A stretch of DNA of 64,000 nt, from NCBI GenBank assembly GCA_020746105.1, contig CM036617.1:37663898-37727897 (forward strand), in the 5' to 3' direction. Source of the DNA: Trogon surrucura (lineage: Eukaryota > Chordata > Aves > Trogoniformes > Trogonidae). Positions 37,401 to 50,900 of the stretch are shown one piece after another (position 1 is the first letter of the stretch; every line of letters starts with the position of its first letter). The translations under genes and the position numbers were made by a program. The notes beneath the pieces are model-generated. The model did not search any database, had not been told where the DNA came from, and saw nothing but the letters and a program-made list of their open reading frames with translations.

Positions 37401-39630
37401 GCAAGATCTAGAAATACTATCGGAGCTTACAAAAAAATCTGAATTACAAAGGTCTGTCAGAGTTATAAAGGCTGAATTCTACCCATATTGTTCATGGAAC
37501 TGAACAAATAATCCCTCTGCAATTACATTGTAGTCTCAAGACTAACTCCTAAATCAACTAATACAAGCTTTGTAGATTAAGCGGTAAGATTAACTCCTAT
37601 ATTCCCCAGACACTGCTATGCTGAAGTAAAAGAGGCATGAGAACTTGCAAGAGTTCATTTACAACGAATACAAATAGATCCCAATATAGAGACAATTTCA
37701 TCATTGGAAAGATAAAAGGCTGTCTTTTTCAAGATATTAATGTATCTGCCTATAATTACTTTGTGACGTTTTTACTAGCTCTAGGTAAAAAAATAAGGGG
37801 AAAAAATAGTAAACAACTACAGCAAATAAATATTTAGAAAGATCAATTAAGTATTATTTTAATTGAAAATATCAACTTCCAAATCAATTGCCAGCTGGTT
37901 TAAAGCCAAAGTCTGATTTCCTAAATTGTGTCAATAAAAACACACATTTAGTTTGGAACAAAGTCAAAACAATTTGCTTTATTAATTGTTTGGGATTTCA
38001 GAAGAGTATTTCTCAACTGTTTAGGAGTAATTTTATCACTTCTGATTAGAAAGGAAACAAGACCATGCTCAAAATAGAAACAAAGCTCTCTTCACTGCAG
38101 GCCTCTGGGGAGTGTTTGGTTTGGTCTGTGTTAAATATTTATCTTAGGACGTGGAAACTCTAACTCACTATTTCTTTTTTCGTCTCCATTAACTGTAAAG
38201 AGAAGAAAGTTAGAGGGATGATCTCAGTCACAGATGTATGTTTCAGAAGTTTAAAGTTAAATGAGATGAATCCTGTCCAAGACGCACATTTTAGTAGGAC
38301 TCATTTAGCCAATCACAGATACCTAGAGTGTAGACATCTGTGTGTAAGCTAGCTGACCAGCTGTCTGCGTAAAATATTTCTCCACACCAACAAACTTAGA
38401 CAGAAGGAAAATCCTCTCATGCAAACTACAAAATTTAATTTTATGTGGTTACTTGCTAGATACCTAGAACGAAGAACAAGCATATGGTTATCATATCTTA
38501 CATTGAAATTAAGACTATTTATGCAAGAACCTTCTGGTACTGTTCACAGTAGTTACAATAAAAGTTCATATTACAGTAGTTTGCAACATGGAAAATCCTG
38601 TCTGTTTCTTTGGCTTATCCTTGGAAATTTTTTTTGAGTGTTTAAAGATATTTTGAACTGATAGGATGCTAAAAATGCTGACTGTCGCGAAACTAAGGTG
38701 GAAGACATTTTTGTCTGAAATTATTCTGTTACTTTTCTGACATTAGACTTCCATGTTTCATATTAGTAGAAACTTCTAAGCATGAAGTCATTAGTCATTT
38801 TGAAACATGAAGAAGACTAATCAATTCAATTACATGAGCTGACTTACTAAACTTCCATTTTGCTTATCTGAAAAAAAAAAAAAAACCCAAAATTGAACCA
38901 TGCCAGTAACCAAGCTATTCCGAAAAGAAATATATGCAATATTATACTTAATTCCTGTGGATTTGAATTCACTTTCACAAGGTAGGCAGTGTCAAATGTA
39001 TTGGATGGGTCCACTAGAACTGACTGTGCAACCTAATGTTCCATTAGTTTCATAGAATATCAATTAAGAAATTCTGAGAGAAAAAGCTCAAGTGAGTTAG
39101 TTAATCATATTTACAAATGGTCCTGTTGTATAATAGCTCAGTCTGGACTTGGTTTCTTTGCATTTAAAAGGAGTCATCACATTAAACTGCTGATTCACTA
39201 GACTTTTCAAAAACCTTTTACTGTCTTTTATGACTGTATATTGCACACATTTCCTTATAAGCACTTTTCTTACAAGTCTGTATGACCTCCTGTTCTAAAA
39301 GCCCCTTTGGGGATATTGTATAACTTATTTGAAGTTTATGGGAAAGTATACACGTATCTGCATAAACGCTTTTCTGTATGTTTCATATTCATTGGCTTAC
39401 TTCAGTCTGTCAGCCATAAAATAATCAACCTGGCTCTTGGTTCTTCAATCAGAATATCATGCTCCTCAAGGCACTTCAAGTCTTCAGATCAGTGACCTCA
39501 GGACAAATGTCTCCTCTTCCCTCCACCTCACTCTACCTTCTCTTCTCCCTTACTCACAACAAAAAATTTCTAAAAGCTGTGTTTTACTCAAAAGTTAGTT
39601 AAAGGGCTAGAGGTGTCCAATCTATCACAG
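34411..39630. other. Unique AT-rich DNA
   Basis: I see no transposon or supported gene here. Low-complexity DNA includes an AAAT-rich stretch at about 36832-36876 and an A15-type run near 38871-38885. One 114-codon minus-strand frame is listed separately. Confidence 0.5.
35533..35877 (-). other. Open frame of 114 codons, unrecognised
   Basis: An uninterrupted minus-strand frame of balanced amino-acid composition (Pro, His, Trp and Gly present, not low-complexity), unlike most chance frames here. I recognise no domain. No CR1 or RTE similarity is visible, and the flanks are AT-rich without an obvious poly(A) tail or strong splice sites. Possible explanations are a chance frame, an old unrecognised transposon, or a decayed retrocopy. 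Confidence 0.1.
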
Positions 39631-41985
39631 AAATCATAGAATCATAGAATCATAGAATGTTAGGGATTGGAAGGGACCTCGAAAGATCATCAAGTCCAAT
39701 CCCCCTGCCAGAGCAGGAATGCCTAGACTATGCCACACAGGAACGTGTCCAGGCAGGTCTTGAATGTCTCCAGAGAAGGAGACTCCACAACCTCCCTGGG
39801 CAGCCTGTTCCAGGACTCCGTCACCCTCACTGAGAAGAAGTTTCTTCTCGAGTTTAAGCGGAACCTCTTATGTTCCAGTTTCAGCCCATTACCCCTTGTC
39901 CTATCAGTGGTTGTCACCGAGAAGAGCCTGGCTCCATCCTCCTGACACTCACCCTTGATATATTTGTAAACATTAATGAGGTCACCCCTCAGCCTCCTCT
40001 TCTCCAAACTAAAGAGCCCCAGCTCCTTCAGTCTTTTCTCATAAGGGAGATGCTCCACTCCCTTCATCATCCTAGTTGCCCTGTGCTGGACTCTCTCCAG
40101 CAGTTCCCTGTCTTTCTTGAACTGAGGGGCCCAGAACTGGACACAGTATTCCAGATGGGGTCTCACCAGGGCAGAGTAGAGGGGAAGGAGAACCTCTCTC
40201 GACCTACTAACCACCCCCCTTCCAATACACCCCAGGATGCCATTGGCCTTCCTGGCCACAAGGGCACACTGCTGGCTCATGGTCATCCTGCTGTCCACCA
40301 AGACTCCCAGGTCCCTTTCCCCTACACTACTCTCTAATAAGTCATTCCCCAACTTATACTGGAACCTGGGGTTGTTCCTACCCAGATGCAAGACTCTACA
40401 CTTACCCTTGTTATATTTCATTAAATTTTTCCCCGCCCAACCCTCCAGCCTGTCCAGGTCTCGCTGGATGGCAGCACAGCCTTCTGGTGTGTCAGCCACT
40501 CCTCCCAGCTTGGTGTCATCAGCAAACTTGCTGATAGTACTCTCTAGTCCCTCATCCAAGTCATCGATGAATATATTGAATAGTACTGGTCCCAGTACCG
40601 ACCCTTGAGGCACTCCACTGGATACAGGTCTCCAACCAGACTCTGCCCCATTGACCAAAACTCTTTGGCTTCTTCCCCTCAGCCAGTTCACAGTCCACCT
40701 CACTACCCGAGAGTCTAGACCACACTTCCGCAGTTTAGCAGCAAGGATGCTGTGGGAGACTGTGTCAAATGCTTTACTGAAGTCAAGGTAGACCACATCC
40801 ACCGCTCGGCCATCATCTATCCACCTTGTTATATCGTCATAAAAGGCTATGAGGTTAGTCAAGCACGACTTCCCTTTGGTGAAGCCATGTTGACTGTCTC
40901 TAATGACCCTCTTATCCCTGATATGCCTTGAGATGGCACCAAGGATAAGTCGTTCCATCACTTTCCCAGGGATGGAGGTGAGGCTGACTGGTCTATAGTT
41001 ACCCGGGTCCTCCTTCTTGCCCTTTTTGAAGACTGGAGTGACATTTGCTTCCCTCCAGTCCTCAGGCACCTCTCCTGTCTCCCAAGACTTGGCAAAGATG
41101 ATGGAGAGTGGTCTAGCAATGACATCAGCCAGCTCCCTCAGCACCCGTGGATGCATCCCGTCTGGACCCATGGATTTATGGATGTCCAGATTGCTTAATT
41201 GGTCCCTAATCCAGTCCTCATCGACTAAAGCAAACTCCTCCACTGCCCTGACTTCCTCTGGGGCCTCAGGGGAATGGGGCTCCTCAGGACAGCCTCCGGC
41301 AGAGTAGACAGAGGCAAAGAAGGCATTCAGTAACTCTGCCTTCTCTGTATCATGTGTCACCAAGGCACCCACCTCATTCATCAGTGGGCCTACATTGCCT
41401 CTGGTGTTAGTTTTATCTGCCACGTATTTGAAAAAACTCTTCCTGTTGTCCTTGACCCCTCTCGCCAGGTTCAATTCTAGGGAGACCTTCGCTTTCCTAG
41501 TTGCCTCCCTACACCCTCGGACAACAGCCTTATATTCTTCCCAAGTGGCCAGCCCTGCCTTCCAAGATCTGTAAATTCTCCTCTTGCCCTTGAGCTTACC
41601 CAGCAGATCTCTGTTTAGCCACGCAGGTCTCCTGGCTCCCTTCCTTGACTTCCTACGTGTCGGGATGCTCTGATCTTGAGCACGGTAGAAGCAGTCCCTG
41701 AACGCTAACCAACTGTCTTGGGCCCCTTTACCTTCAAACAGCCTTGCCCATGGGATTTTCTCTAGTAATTGCTTGAAAAATCCAAAGTTTGCCTTGGCAA
41801 AGTCCAGGGTTGCAATTCTGCTTGCTATTTTGTTTCTGCTACATGAGATCCTGAACTCCACCATTTCATGGTCACTGCAGCCAAGGCAGCCCTCAACCTT
41901 TACTGCTTCAACCAGATCCTCCTTGTTAGCGAGGATGAGGTCCAGCAGTGCTCCTCTCCTAGTCGGCTCCTCCACCAATGCACCA
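39631..41985 (-). mobile_element. Young CR1 LINE, 5'-truncated, long intact ORF2 part
   Basis: About 2.35 kb in minus orientation. The tail complement aatcatagaatcatagaatc lies at about 39637-39656, followed by the 3' UTR complement with ttagggattggaagggacc. The element runs upstream through RT into the C-terminal third of the endonuclease, where it is truncated near 41985. Sequence closely matches the copies at 4.05 and 13.2 kb, marking one subfamily with three insertions in the window. The absence of any frame break over 2.2 kb indicates a recent insertion. Confidence 0.96.
39723..41978 (-). CDS. CR1 ORF2 (751 codons): partial endonuclease and intact RT
   Basis: This is the C-terminal part of the CR1 polyprotein that makes cDNA from CR1 RNA at a nicked genomic site. 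The order is: end of the apurinic-type endonuclease with the SDH catalytic motif at residues 35-37; linker of about 250 residues; RT with YRPVSL at 328-333, the first catalytic Asp in YLDFSKAFD at 397-405, GVPQGSVLG at 455-463 and FADD at 485-488 (bases 40515-40526); then thumb and C-terminal region to the native stop at 39723. All visible RT catalytic residues are intact. The N-terminal endonuclease half and its promoter are missing, so autonomous activity is not expected. The listed first residue is only the first in-frame start after the truncation. The + strand frames here are shadows. Confidence 0.9.
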   Translation of the reverse strand: MVEEPTRRGALLDLILANKEDLVEAVKVEGCLGCSDHEMVEFRISCSRNKIASRIATLDFAKANFGFFKQLLEKIPWARLFEGKGAQDSWLAFRDCFYRAQDQSIPTRRKSRKGARRPAWLNRDLLGKLKGKRRIYRSWKAGLATWEEYKAVVRGCREATRKAKVSLELNLARGVKDNRKSFFKYVADKTNTRGNVGPLMNEVGALVTHDTEKAELLNAFFASVYSAGGCPEEPHSPEAPEEVRAVEEFALVDEDWIRDQLSNLDIHKSMGPDGMHPRVLRELADVIARPLSIIFAKSWETGEVPEDWREANVTPVFKKGKKEDPGNYRPVSLTSIPGKVMERLILGAISRHIRDKRVIRDSQHGFTKGKSCLTNLIAFYDDITRWIDDGRAVDVVYLDFSKAFDTVSHSILAAKLRKCGLDSRVVRWTVNWLRGRSQRVLVNGAESGWRPVSSGVPQGSVLGPVLFNIFIDDLDEGLESTISKFADDTKLGGVADTPEGCAAIQRDLDRLEGWAGKNLMKYNKGKCRVLHLGRNNPRFQYKLGNDLLESSVGERDLGVLVDSRMTMSQQCALVARKANGILGCIGRGVVSRSREVLLPLYSALVRPHLEYCVQFWAPQFKKDRELLERVQHRATRMMKGVEHLPYEKRLKELGLFSLEKRRLRGDLINVYKYIKGECQEDGARLFSVTTTDRTRGNGLKLEHKRFRLNSRRNFFSVRVTESWNRLPREVVESPSLETFKTCLDTFLCGIV

Positions 41986-42954
41986 TTTCAAATTGTCTCA
42001 TTACTGAGGTGGAGAAAACACATAGAGCCAGTGTTTCACCTGTCATGAAACATCTTTGCCTCTGTCAATTGGTATTAAATTTGTCATGTATTTCTGCCTT
42101 TAACTTTTATTTATGTTGTGAAAGGAACAGCTGGAGACTACTTTCATTTGTGTTTGTTTTTTTTCTTTAGTTTTCATTATTATTAAAAAGTAAAGTATTA
42201 TGGAGAACAAATTATACTAGATACATCCTAGCAGCAGTCAACCAGCTGTCATTCCATTGTGAATTTCTATCCAGACTTCTGAATTTCATTTAATAGTTAA
42301 TTAAAATGGGAATTAGGCCTTGCATCCTTCACAGATTGTGGTGAAAGACAGTTTTATTTGGGGCCAGAGATGCACCTGGCTTTCGCTTGTCCAGCATATC
42401 ACCTTAGACAGATAATTTGTGTACAACTGTACTACCGAGTCTTTTAAATGAACAAAGAGAATAAACAAACAAATAAATAAATAAAAGCATTTGAAGCAAA
42501 CAACAGAAACAAATCTGCATTATTTAGTTGTGTTGACAAGATGGGCTTTTTTTAAGGTACATTTGATACATCAACAGGAGGCCTGAGCTAAAACATAAAT
42601 GCATACTGTAGCTCTTAAAGCTCAAGCCAGGATAGTGCTCCAAAATATATGAGGACATTGGGAAATGTCCCACATTTTGTAGCTTTTCTGGGCATATTTC
42701 AGCAACAGCTGAACGGTTCGGCATGCTGATTTTTGACTGCTGAGGATGAGGAAGCAGAAGCCAGGGCCTCTCTGCTGTCTATGGCTCTCTTCAGTATCTG
42801 GCAAAAGAGAAACCAAAATCCTTCCAGAAAAGTTTGAAGGGAGCAGCTTTCAACTTCCACATAACCTTTGCCTTTTGAGAGTAAGTAAGTGTTTTGTATC
42901 CAAATAATGCAGACAAAAAAAAAAAAAAAAAAACAGTGTTTGATTCATACAAAT
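41986..42954. other. Unique AT-rich DNA
   Basis: No gene or transposon was recognised. It contains an (AAAT/AAAC)n stretch at about 42463-42485 and an A19 run at 42915-42933, about 20 bases before the LTR. Confidence 0.5.
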
Positions 42955-43267
42955 TGTCCTGGTTTCAGCTAAACAGAACCAAGATTGTTCAGTGATTTTA
43001 CTTTTCAGCTCAGTCTTTTCTATGAGACTGCACTTTCTGAAGTTAGTAACATGTTTTTGCAGTGTGTGCTACTGGCAGTGATAACACTTGATGTTTACAG
43101 TTACTACCAGGGATTCGTATGCAGAAAGACACTTGCTTATACTTGTTCCTACAGTGGCCAAGGTCACTGCTGGCTCTTGTGTAACATGTTGGGGTTGCTA
43201 GAGAGTAAAAGGGGTCACAAGGAAGTGAAAGGTTGCACCTGTGGTGAGGAATGGACAGGACAGGTGA

Positions 43268-43311
43268 CCAATGAGAATATTCCATTCCTTATACATCACT
43301 TTCAGTATAAA
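43268..43311 (+). promoter_or_regulatory. LTR core promoter elements (CCAAT and TATA)
   Basis: Inside LTR D a CCAAT box lies at 43268-43272 and a TATAAA at 43306-43311, in the order and spacing of a U3 promoter. They lie about 270 bases upstream of the ATTAAA signal. Whether the promoter is active cannot be told from sequence. Confidence 0.5.
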
Positions 43312-43574
43312 GTTCCCTTCTTCAATGGCCAGTGTCCAAGGAGGACTCCATCTGTTGTTCTGCCTCTGATCCTGAGTTCCTGAATACAGTTTCTGTGTCC
43401 GGTTGCCCTTTCCCCTCTGTAGCTGAGCCTGGGACTTCCCCAGTACCTACTTGCTCTGCAGCCTCAGTGGTGATTGCTGTTGGGACGAGGGTTGGGTTTA
43501 GTATCAGTTTTGTATATATTTGCATACATTTATCAGTATTTTCTTTATTTCCTTATCACTATTATTATTCTTTT

Positions 43575-43580
43575 ATTAAA
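43575..43580 (+). promoter_or_regulatory. LTR polyadenylation signal ATTAAA
   Basis: ATTAAA followed by gctgtctgct. The same motif in the same context occurs in LTR E (53094-53099) and, on the minus strand, in LTR C, which supports its being the family's R-region poly(A) signal. Confidence 0.55.
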
Positions 43581-46500
43581 GCTGTCTGCTTTCATTTTCC
43601 AGTCCTTAAGTCTCTCTGCCTCATTCCCTTTGCCTTCCTCTTTGGGGAAGCAAAAGGGTTAGAGAGCACCTGTCAGCCTTTAGTGGCTGTCCCAGCCCTA
43701 ACCCTCTACACACATTTAATAGATGTGACACATTACCTGACTCACTATAAATTTTTTCTATATAGCTTAGGCATAGCTTCCAAGATCATTAGTCATACCT
43801 AGGTTAAGAGAAAGAAATCTGACCAAAATTGATGCCCAAAGCAACGTGCACTTGGAAATGTACGACAGAGAAAAACATTTCTTGCTTGTCCTACTTTGCA
43901 ATACTTCTGTTGTCATTCTGTATCCTTAAGGGATTTCTCCAAGCCAAACAAGGTGCTATATTTTGAGAATATTTCCATTTCTAGGCAAGATTCTAAACAA
44001 ATTTGTTTACATCTCTTATTATATGAAGAGAAGTCAGGCTGGAAGATATGTCCACTCAGAACAAACAGGAAGACACAGATGGATTATTTAAGCAATGATA
44101 TAAATAATGATGATGTTTTAACTTGGGTAAATACTTCTAAACGAATATAATAATTTAAATTTCAAATTTGGCATGTAGGAAATAAAAAATCCTCAACTGT
44201 TTTGGGGGATTTTTATTTTTTTTATTTTTTCATTTATTTTTTCATAGAGGTAAATTGTTCTAGCTTATTCTCACATTGACAAACATTGTAATCACCACAA
44301 AGAATATTGTTACAGGAATTTTTTATTGCTTGCATGCAAACCCATTCACTTCAGGTTGGTACAAAGCATTATTCGTCACTGGTATGATCAAGATGAAAAA
44401 AAAATTAATAGCAAGCATCATGTAATTTATGAGAAATATTTTTATTACCACTATTTTATGAAACTATTTCCTTTGTCTATCTGCTCTATGATGTAACTTA
44501 AAATTTTTAAGACATGACTCATAATATTATTTTTTCTTTAAACTTGTTTTCAAAGTTTATCAGCAGAAATACTAGAAAGTTCCTTCTCTACATGTGGACT
44601 TCTCGGAACGAAAAACCACAAAAATGTCAGCAGTCATAAGCAACAACACAAAGTATTTGTTCATTACAGCTACCTATTATTTTGCGCTTTTTTTTCCTTT
44701 CATTTTTTTTTTTTTAAATCTAGGGTTAAAAGTTTTCCTTAGCTGAGGCAAAAATGAGTCTCATAGTTGAGCTGTAAGATCTAAGGACTCTGGCAAATGG
44801 CTGCCTAAGTTCATGAGAGAACACACTGAACTCTGCTTCAGTTGCCTCAACCACCTATTGTGTCAGTGGTGTAAATATAGATTGATACAACTGTAGTTAC
44901 TCCTGATCTCCAGTAAGGCAACAGTAATGTTACTAGAGTAGGATGATCACACAAAAACCTAGGTTTTTTTTTACTGTAATATTTCTGAAGAGCAGAAAAT
45001 TCTTGTCTTAATGTTTGCTATTATTCTAAAGAACACCACCTTTGATTAAATGATATCTTCTGTTTGGGAATACCAGACAGCTGATCAGTTCTCGCAATTC
45101 AGTTGGTTTTCCTTCAGAAAGGAAGATAGTTATTTCAATTATTAAAACAGGTTCTGTCTATAATAAAAAAAAGAACCAAACAATAATTGCAGCCACTTCA
45201 CATTTACAGGAGAAGCATTAGCTTTCTGTCAGCTTGTTCCATTATTTTCTTTTGAGCTATTAGCTATTCTGTAAACATCAGTTCATTAACATATAAGACA
45301 TTAAATAACCCAAAAATCCAGTTATTCTCAGCCATACTGCACATACTCTACATAATCTATTTACTCCTACTTTCCATGCTGTTGCATTTACTTTACATTT
45401 TTCTCTAGTAAGTCATCATGCCACTGACTCTTCACTATTGTGTGTTTTGTGTTTGCTACTGTCAGTTTCTAAACTCACACTTGAAGTTCTAGTTTTGCAA
45501 ATATAAAATTGTCCCATGCCTCTTTAGGGGATTTATGTCTCATGAAAGCTGTTGACTGTTTTTTCAACATAGATGTGTGCATAAAATCTACTTACTGTAA
45601 CATCATTGGATTAGAGATGTGATTCAGTGGTAATAGCACAGTAAGATTACAAGTGGATTTGAAATGGAGAATGAACAAAGTAGCAGTGCCAAGTCTACCT
45701 TTTTCTCCTGAAGTGTATGGCAGACACTTCTGTATTCTCATTAAACTGCAGAGTTGACCAGTCAGGTGGTAAGCTGACAGCATCTCTGAACAGTCTGTTA
45801 AGCAGGAGCTAAATGATGAAGAAAGCAGCAGTTCTTAAGAGAAATGTCTGTGTGTCCACCACTAGCCAGGTGTAAATTCACAGATCGCTTTTCCACGTAT
45901 CTCCGAAAGACGGAATCAAAGCTTCCTGTTAGTCGTGTTAGTAGTGTAGGCGGTAAAAGTTTTGCTGAATAACAAAACCTCATTTATCCTGTTTTACTAA
46001 CTATAGATATTGAGTTGCTCTTCTTCTATCACAAAACTGTTTTCAGTTCTAAATCAACCTTTCATCATATCCAGGAAGGAGAACAGGTACACTAGAATAT
46101 TCAGTATTACATAAATTTCCCCATCAGACTTCCTGAAACTATTTAAAGGATGAAATTGTGTCTTCAAGCTATACAGCCTAAAACGTTCTTATACCTCACC
46201 TTGTCTGCTCACAAATTAAGAAGTGTCTGTATGAGGGACAGATGGTGGGAAATTTGAAAGAATGTATATGTACATGCAATGTATGTACAGAACTAGAGAA
46301 AGGAACAACCAGTGTTTTGAACTACCTCTTGAATGGGTTGGGTAAGCTGGAGTACCTCTATTTTTTTTTCCAGTACTGAAATACGTCCTTTTTCATCAGT
46401 TATGACTGAGTTTAGCCTGAAATCTAATGAAATTAAATTGCTTGGTCTCAAGAAAACAGCAAGCCTGCATTATGGATGCACAATATCAGCATATTTAGTC

Positions 46501-47524
46501 ATTTTCAGTATTAATTAGTAATTTACTAGCACTGGAAAAAGGCAGTCCTTTTCTGAGTTTCAGTTCTCCTATTAATAATATCACAGTACTTTCATATAAG
46601 AAGTATATTATTTTCTTTTTCTCCTTTTAAAGAGATTTTTATTTGTTAGTTTGATTTTTTTTTTCTGACCTAAAATTTGTCATGCAACAACTGGAAAAAT
46701 GAGGAATTGTAACTTCCCTGAATTTCCTACAAATGCTGATCAATGTCACATCATGCCAGAGAAGGATAGGGGAAATTTCCACTGAAGTCAACTACTAAAG
46801 AGACATGAACAGTTGCAGGGAACACAGATTACAGATATTGAGTGCCAAAATATAAGACTGTATATTATAGCAATAGTGATGGTTGAAAAACATGAATTAT
46901 GTCCTTCATGTAGGGAAAAAAAATAAGACAGGGAAGAAACAGCTTCATACCTTTATTTGAAATCAGGCAGAGCACTGATCAGCTGATTGCAATGGAACTT
47001 TCTGAAGTGGCTTGTTCGAGCAGAGAAGAAATTAAGGGGCCAAAGTGAAAACAAGAAGCACATTTGGTATGGTCTTGACTAAAAGAAGTTCAGGAACTTC
47101 AAAGGAAAATGTGCAAGACAGTTCCAGTCAAAGAGCATAAGAACTTGGGACATATTTTCATATGTTGTACTTGAGTGCCTTAGTTGTTTGTTGATCTCAT
47201 TATTACTTTGCTACAAAGGGAGTGTTTTCTCACCCAGAAAAACAAGCTCAAATCTAATTAATCTAATATCAATGTAACTGTTACATAAATGTATATGGAA
47301 AAGTTTTCTTTCGAAGATTTGGAATTTTCTGGTAAGACATGTCTTGCAAAAAAAAAAAAAAAAAATCTACAGCCAGCTCTACATTTCTGGTAGCTCTATT
47401 ACTTTCTGTACATAAATAACACTGATCATTTTTATTCCCAGCTAGAGATTTTTTTACCCCAAATAATAGTTTTGTATCTGCCAATGAACTTGAAAAATAA
47501 AATAAAAAAACCCCAGTCTTTAGC

Positions 47525-47992
47525 TCAATTTCCCCCATTATTCACATTGTTCTTTATAGAGGAAAGGGTAAATATGAGGTGCATACTTATACACAGATTT
47601 ATACATATGAACATAGGAAAAATGTTGTTATTATTATCCAGATAACCTTGTGTAATTAATATCCTCTTCCCTTGTGCCTGATTCTGTTCTGTCTTTTCTT
47701 TCTTCCACATGAATCCTAGAGCTGCAAATGCCCCTTTAAAATGGCAGTAAACAAACAAAAAAACAAATGAAATCTGCACTGTAAATTTCTTAGGTCCACC
47801 TTTACTTAATTTTCTGGTCACTGATGAAGCTGTGGCTCCGTGTCCAGGCGGTAAGTAAGGGAGAGGAGGGGGTAGAAGGGCACCGTGCATATTCTTCAGC
47901 AGAATTTGTGAGTTTTGGCCTCTGGCATTCAGGTTGGAATGTCCCTTCTCATTACTATCTGCTGCAAAACTCCTGAGGATGTGACTGTACAT
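47525..47992 (-). other. Open frame of 155 codons, unrecognised
   Basis: This is the longest frame outside transposons. The first ~80 residues are of mixed composition, with a Pro-rich patch (LLPPPLPYLPPG) and a basic Ser/Lys stretch (TRKLSKGGPKKF). The remainder is hydrophobic and Asn-rich, like translated AT-rich DNA. The proline patch overlaps a locally GC-richer segment around 47835-47890. I recognise no domain and no strong splice boundary. It is either chance or an old coding remnant confined to the N-terminal part. Confidence 0.1.
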
Positions 47993-50900
47993 TTCAAAAA
48001 GCAGAGAAAGTGGATGTTGCTTCAGATTACATCTCCACTTATGAGTTCAATGCATGTTAGAACAGTGAATGAAGCTGAATAAAACACCTTTTCTGTTTTA
48101 ACACTAATTCAATATGCATAAGTAGCACAAAGAATATAAAATATTTTTTAAAAAAATACCCCATGAACAACCCTTTCTTTCTATAATTATCAAAATTCAG
48201 TTAAAAAAAAAAAATTCTAAGAATTCAATTTCTTCATTTTTGTTATATATTTTGATCAAGTTTTCTTTCAATGGAAGTTGAAGAACTTAATGGTCTGCGA
48301 TGTTTTTTGCTTTCCCAGTTTACTTTTCTTCCTCGTGCTAGTGATGTAACAGTGCCACGTTTCCACTATTAGAGGTGACTTTAAGTTCCTACATGTTTCC
48401 TGATTGTTCTTGTATCTTCCTTATTGCATCACGTCAGTTAAGACACGCTGACATTTTCTGTTTTGGCCACAATTCCATTAAAATAGAGATTATTTCCTTA
48501 CATTTTTCAGTTAAGAACAACTGTATCAGTTTCACCACCTACACTCCCATATGTATTATTTTATAAGTGTCTGTGACAACCCGAAACTGTCTGTTTGGGA
48601 AACCAGGTGTCAACTGAAAAACGTTGCCACTAAATGAAAAAAAACAAACCTCTTATCCATTACCCATCTTAAAGAAAACAACCTTGAAAACTTATGAAAC
48701 ACTAGCCTTCGGAGATTGTTGGGAACATTAATTTATATTAACAGTGCTCAAATAATTTTTAGGAAAATTAAAATATGAAACAAAAGTCAAACCCAAACAC
48801 AATAAACCAGTCTTAATCCAGTTTTTTTTTTGGACTACTGCATTTAGAGATATCTCAATGTAAATAGAATTTGGAAGTCTTGATGCTTTTCTAAAACAAA
48901 CCCAGAGTATTCTGTATTTTAAAACATCTAACAGCTTGTATCTCTTGGTCTCTTATGAACAAACTAGTCTTGTTTTACAGGTAAATGATATTTCTGTCTT
49001 CCTATAGATAACACAATGTGCACAAGGGAAGACATTATATGTGGCTTTAACTGTTTTCGTCATGAAATATTTTTGTGCTTGTTTTTTTTCAAGAATTCTT
49101 GTACCAAAAGGGAGCTTAAGGGAACTGTGTGGGCACTGAGAGCTAAATGACCTGCAGGTAGCAAAGGCTGTTACGTATATATTACTTTTCTGTGTGCAGT
49201 GAAAATGAACCACCTAAAACCATAGCCTTTTGTTCTTTTGGTAGTGGCTGTTATTTTTTTTCAGTGGAAACCAGCCTTTGTAGCAGAAAGGAATTATGGA
49301 CTACTATTCAGCGTGCTACTTGTCGACAAAATGCCTGTAGAATTTGCTTTAACCAAAGATATAATCCCTCTGTCTTGCAAAAGAAAGCCCATGCAATCAC
49401 ATAATAGTAGTTTAATATTTCCCATTAAAACAGTTTCTGAACACTTCTTATCTCATAAAGACAGAATGCAAATATGAAGCTGATCCCTCTGTTCGTATGC
49501 AAAACCCTTTATATTCAATGGGAGTTTTGTATGAGAGAAGACTGCAAGCTTGGACCAATGCTAGTCATGTTCAGTGATCTAAACAGACAGTGAAGCTGTT
49601 CAAGTTTTTTTGTTTTAAGTGGAGTAAACATACAGCATGCTCAGCAGACAGAAACCTGGATGTTTCCACTATAAATACCTGCAAGGCAGGCCAGCAGTTA
49701 ACCTTGCAGATTAAAAAGAAAGAAGGAGCTACAGGAGGGCAGTTTGATCCATTCTGTCAAAATGCCAGATGGCTGTAACTCTTTCCTTTTGTATATTAAA
49801 ACTTGCCCCAAGGCTTTTTTCTTTTTTATTTTCTTCTCTCCTTGTCTAAAACAACATGCTGTCTCCACTGCTGGACAAATGCAACTTCCTACTCCTTCTG
49901 AAAAAAAAGAACTAAACAAACAAACAAAAAAGGCTTTTATGCTAAGACTAACATCTGTTGTCAATGAGATTTTGAAGGTTGTTTTAAGATGAAAATGAGA
50001 TAAAAATAGTCTTTCTCATAGCAATTCCCCTTAGTAAACACAGTTTCTCATCTACTTTACTATTGTTTCTCCTAGTATGTGGTCCATGCTGGAATCTACA
50101 AAACACAGGAGAGCTAGTTATCAGCTATGAAAAATCTACAATACTCAGTGTGCATTTTATGTAATTTTTAAGGTGAAATAAGATACTAATAATCCTTCTC
50201 TGAATATGTACTGATTGTTAACATTGCTCCTATTTAGAAATGAGGCAAAATGATTCTCAACAAGTGCAACCCACTCACACCACTCAGATTTTTCCCGTGT
50301 CTCAGACGTGAAAGTTCTAAGATCAGATGAGCTGTATACTTCAACCTGAAAATAAACCTGACCTAATGTAGGAAACAGGAAGGCATTTCTCCCCATTGAT
50401 TAAATCAGTGGGAGCTGAAGGCACTCAACCATACTACTTAATTTATTAGCCAGCTCTGAAGAGATGGTTATCATCATTTCTATGCTGTCCATGGACATAG
50501 TGAAAACATAGTCTGACTTCAAAAAGGTTTTTCAGGTGATAATGCATCTTCCTTCAAGCAAATAAATGAAATACAATCCAGTTCTGAATAAATACATTTT
50601 TAGTCTGTGTAGTTAAGTCTGTGTTAAAATTCCTTTTTCCCTCGTCACAAGTATCTTTTCAATACAGGAACCTAAAGGAAGTCAAATGAAAATTTTCATC
50701 ACTGGTTACTTTCAACATTTAACATATTATTATCTGCGGTTAATTCGGATGTCATAGATACCAATTAGAACAGTAAACCTAAGTGTTTCCTAATCTGTCA
50801 TCCATTTTCCTGATAAATTTTCTTTTCTCCTTCCGTAGCTCAGTCTGAAGTGCTCATGGATGATTAGCCCGCTGGGAGTGATATTAACAATACAGAGAAA

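Larger units (their letters stand above)
42955..43710 (+). mobile_element. ERV solo LTR D, full length, sense
   Basis: About 756 bp starting TGTCCTGGTTTCAGC and ending in CA after cagccctaaccctcta, the TG...CA form of retroviral LTRs. It aligns along its length with the antisense LTR at 24298-25094. Flanking pentamers CAAAT (42950-42954) and CACAT (43711-43715) match at four of five positions and may be a decayed 5-bp target duplication. No internal retroviral sequence adjoins, so it is a solo LTR. The exact ERV class (K- or L-like) cannot be fixed from the sequence alone. Confidence 0.85.

Noticed and set aside
39730-42170. Several 60-155 codon + strand open frames across the 39.6-42.0 kb region
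   Set aside because: They are antisense shadows of the CR1 ORF2 on the minus strand and have no independent support.
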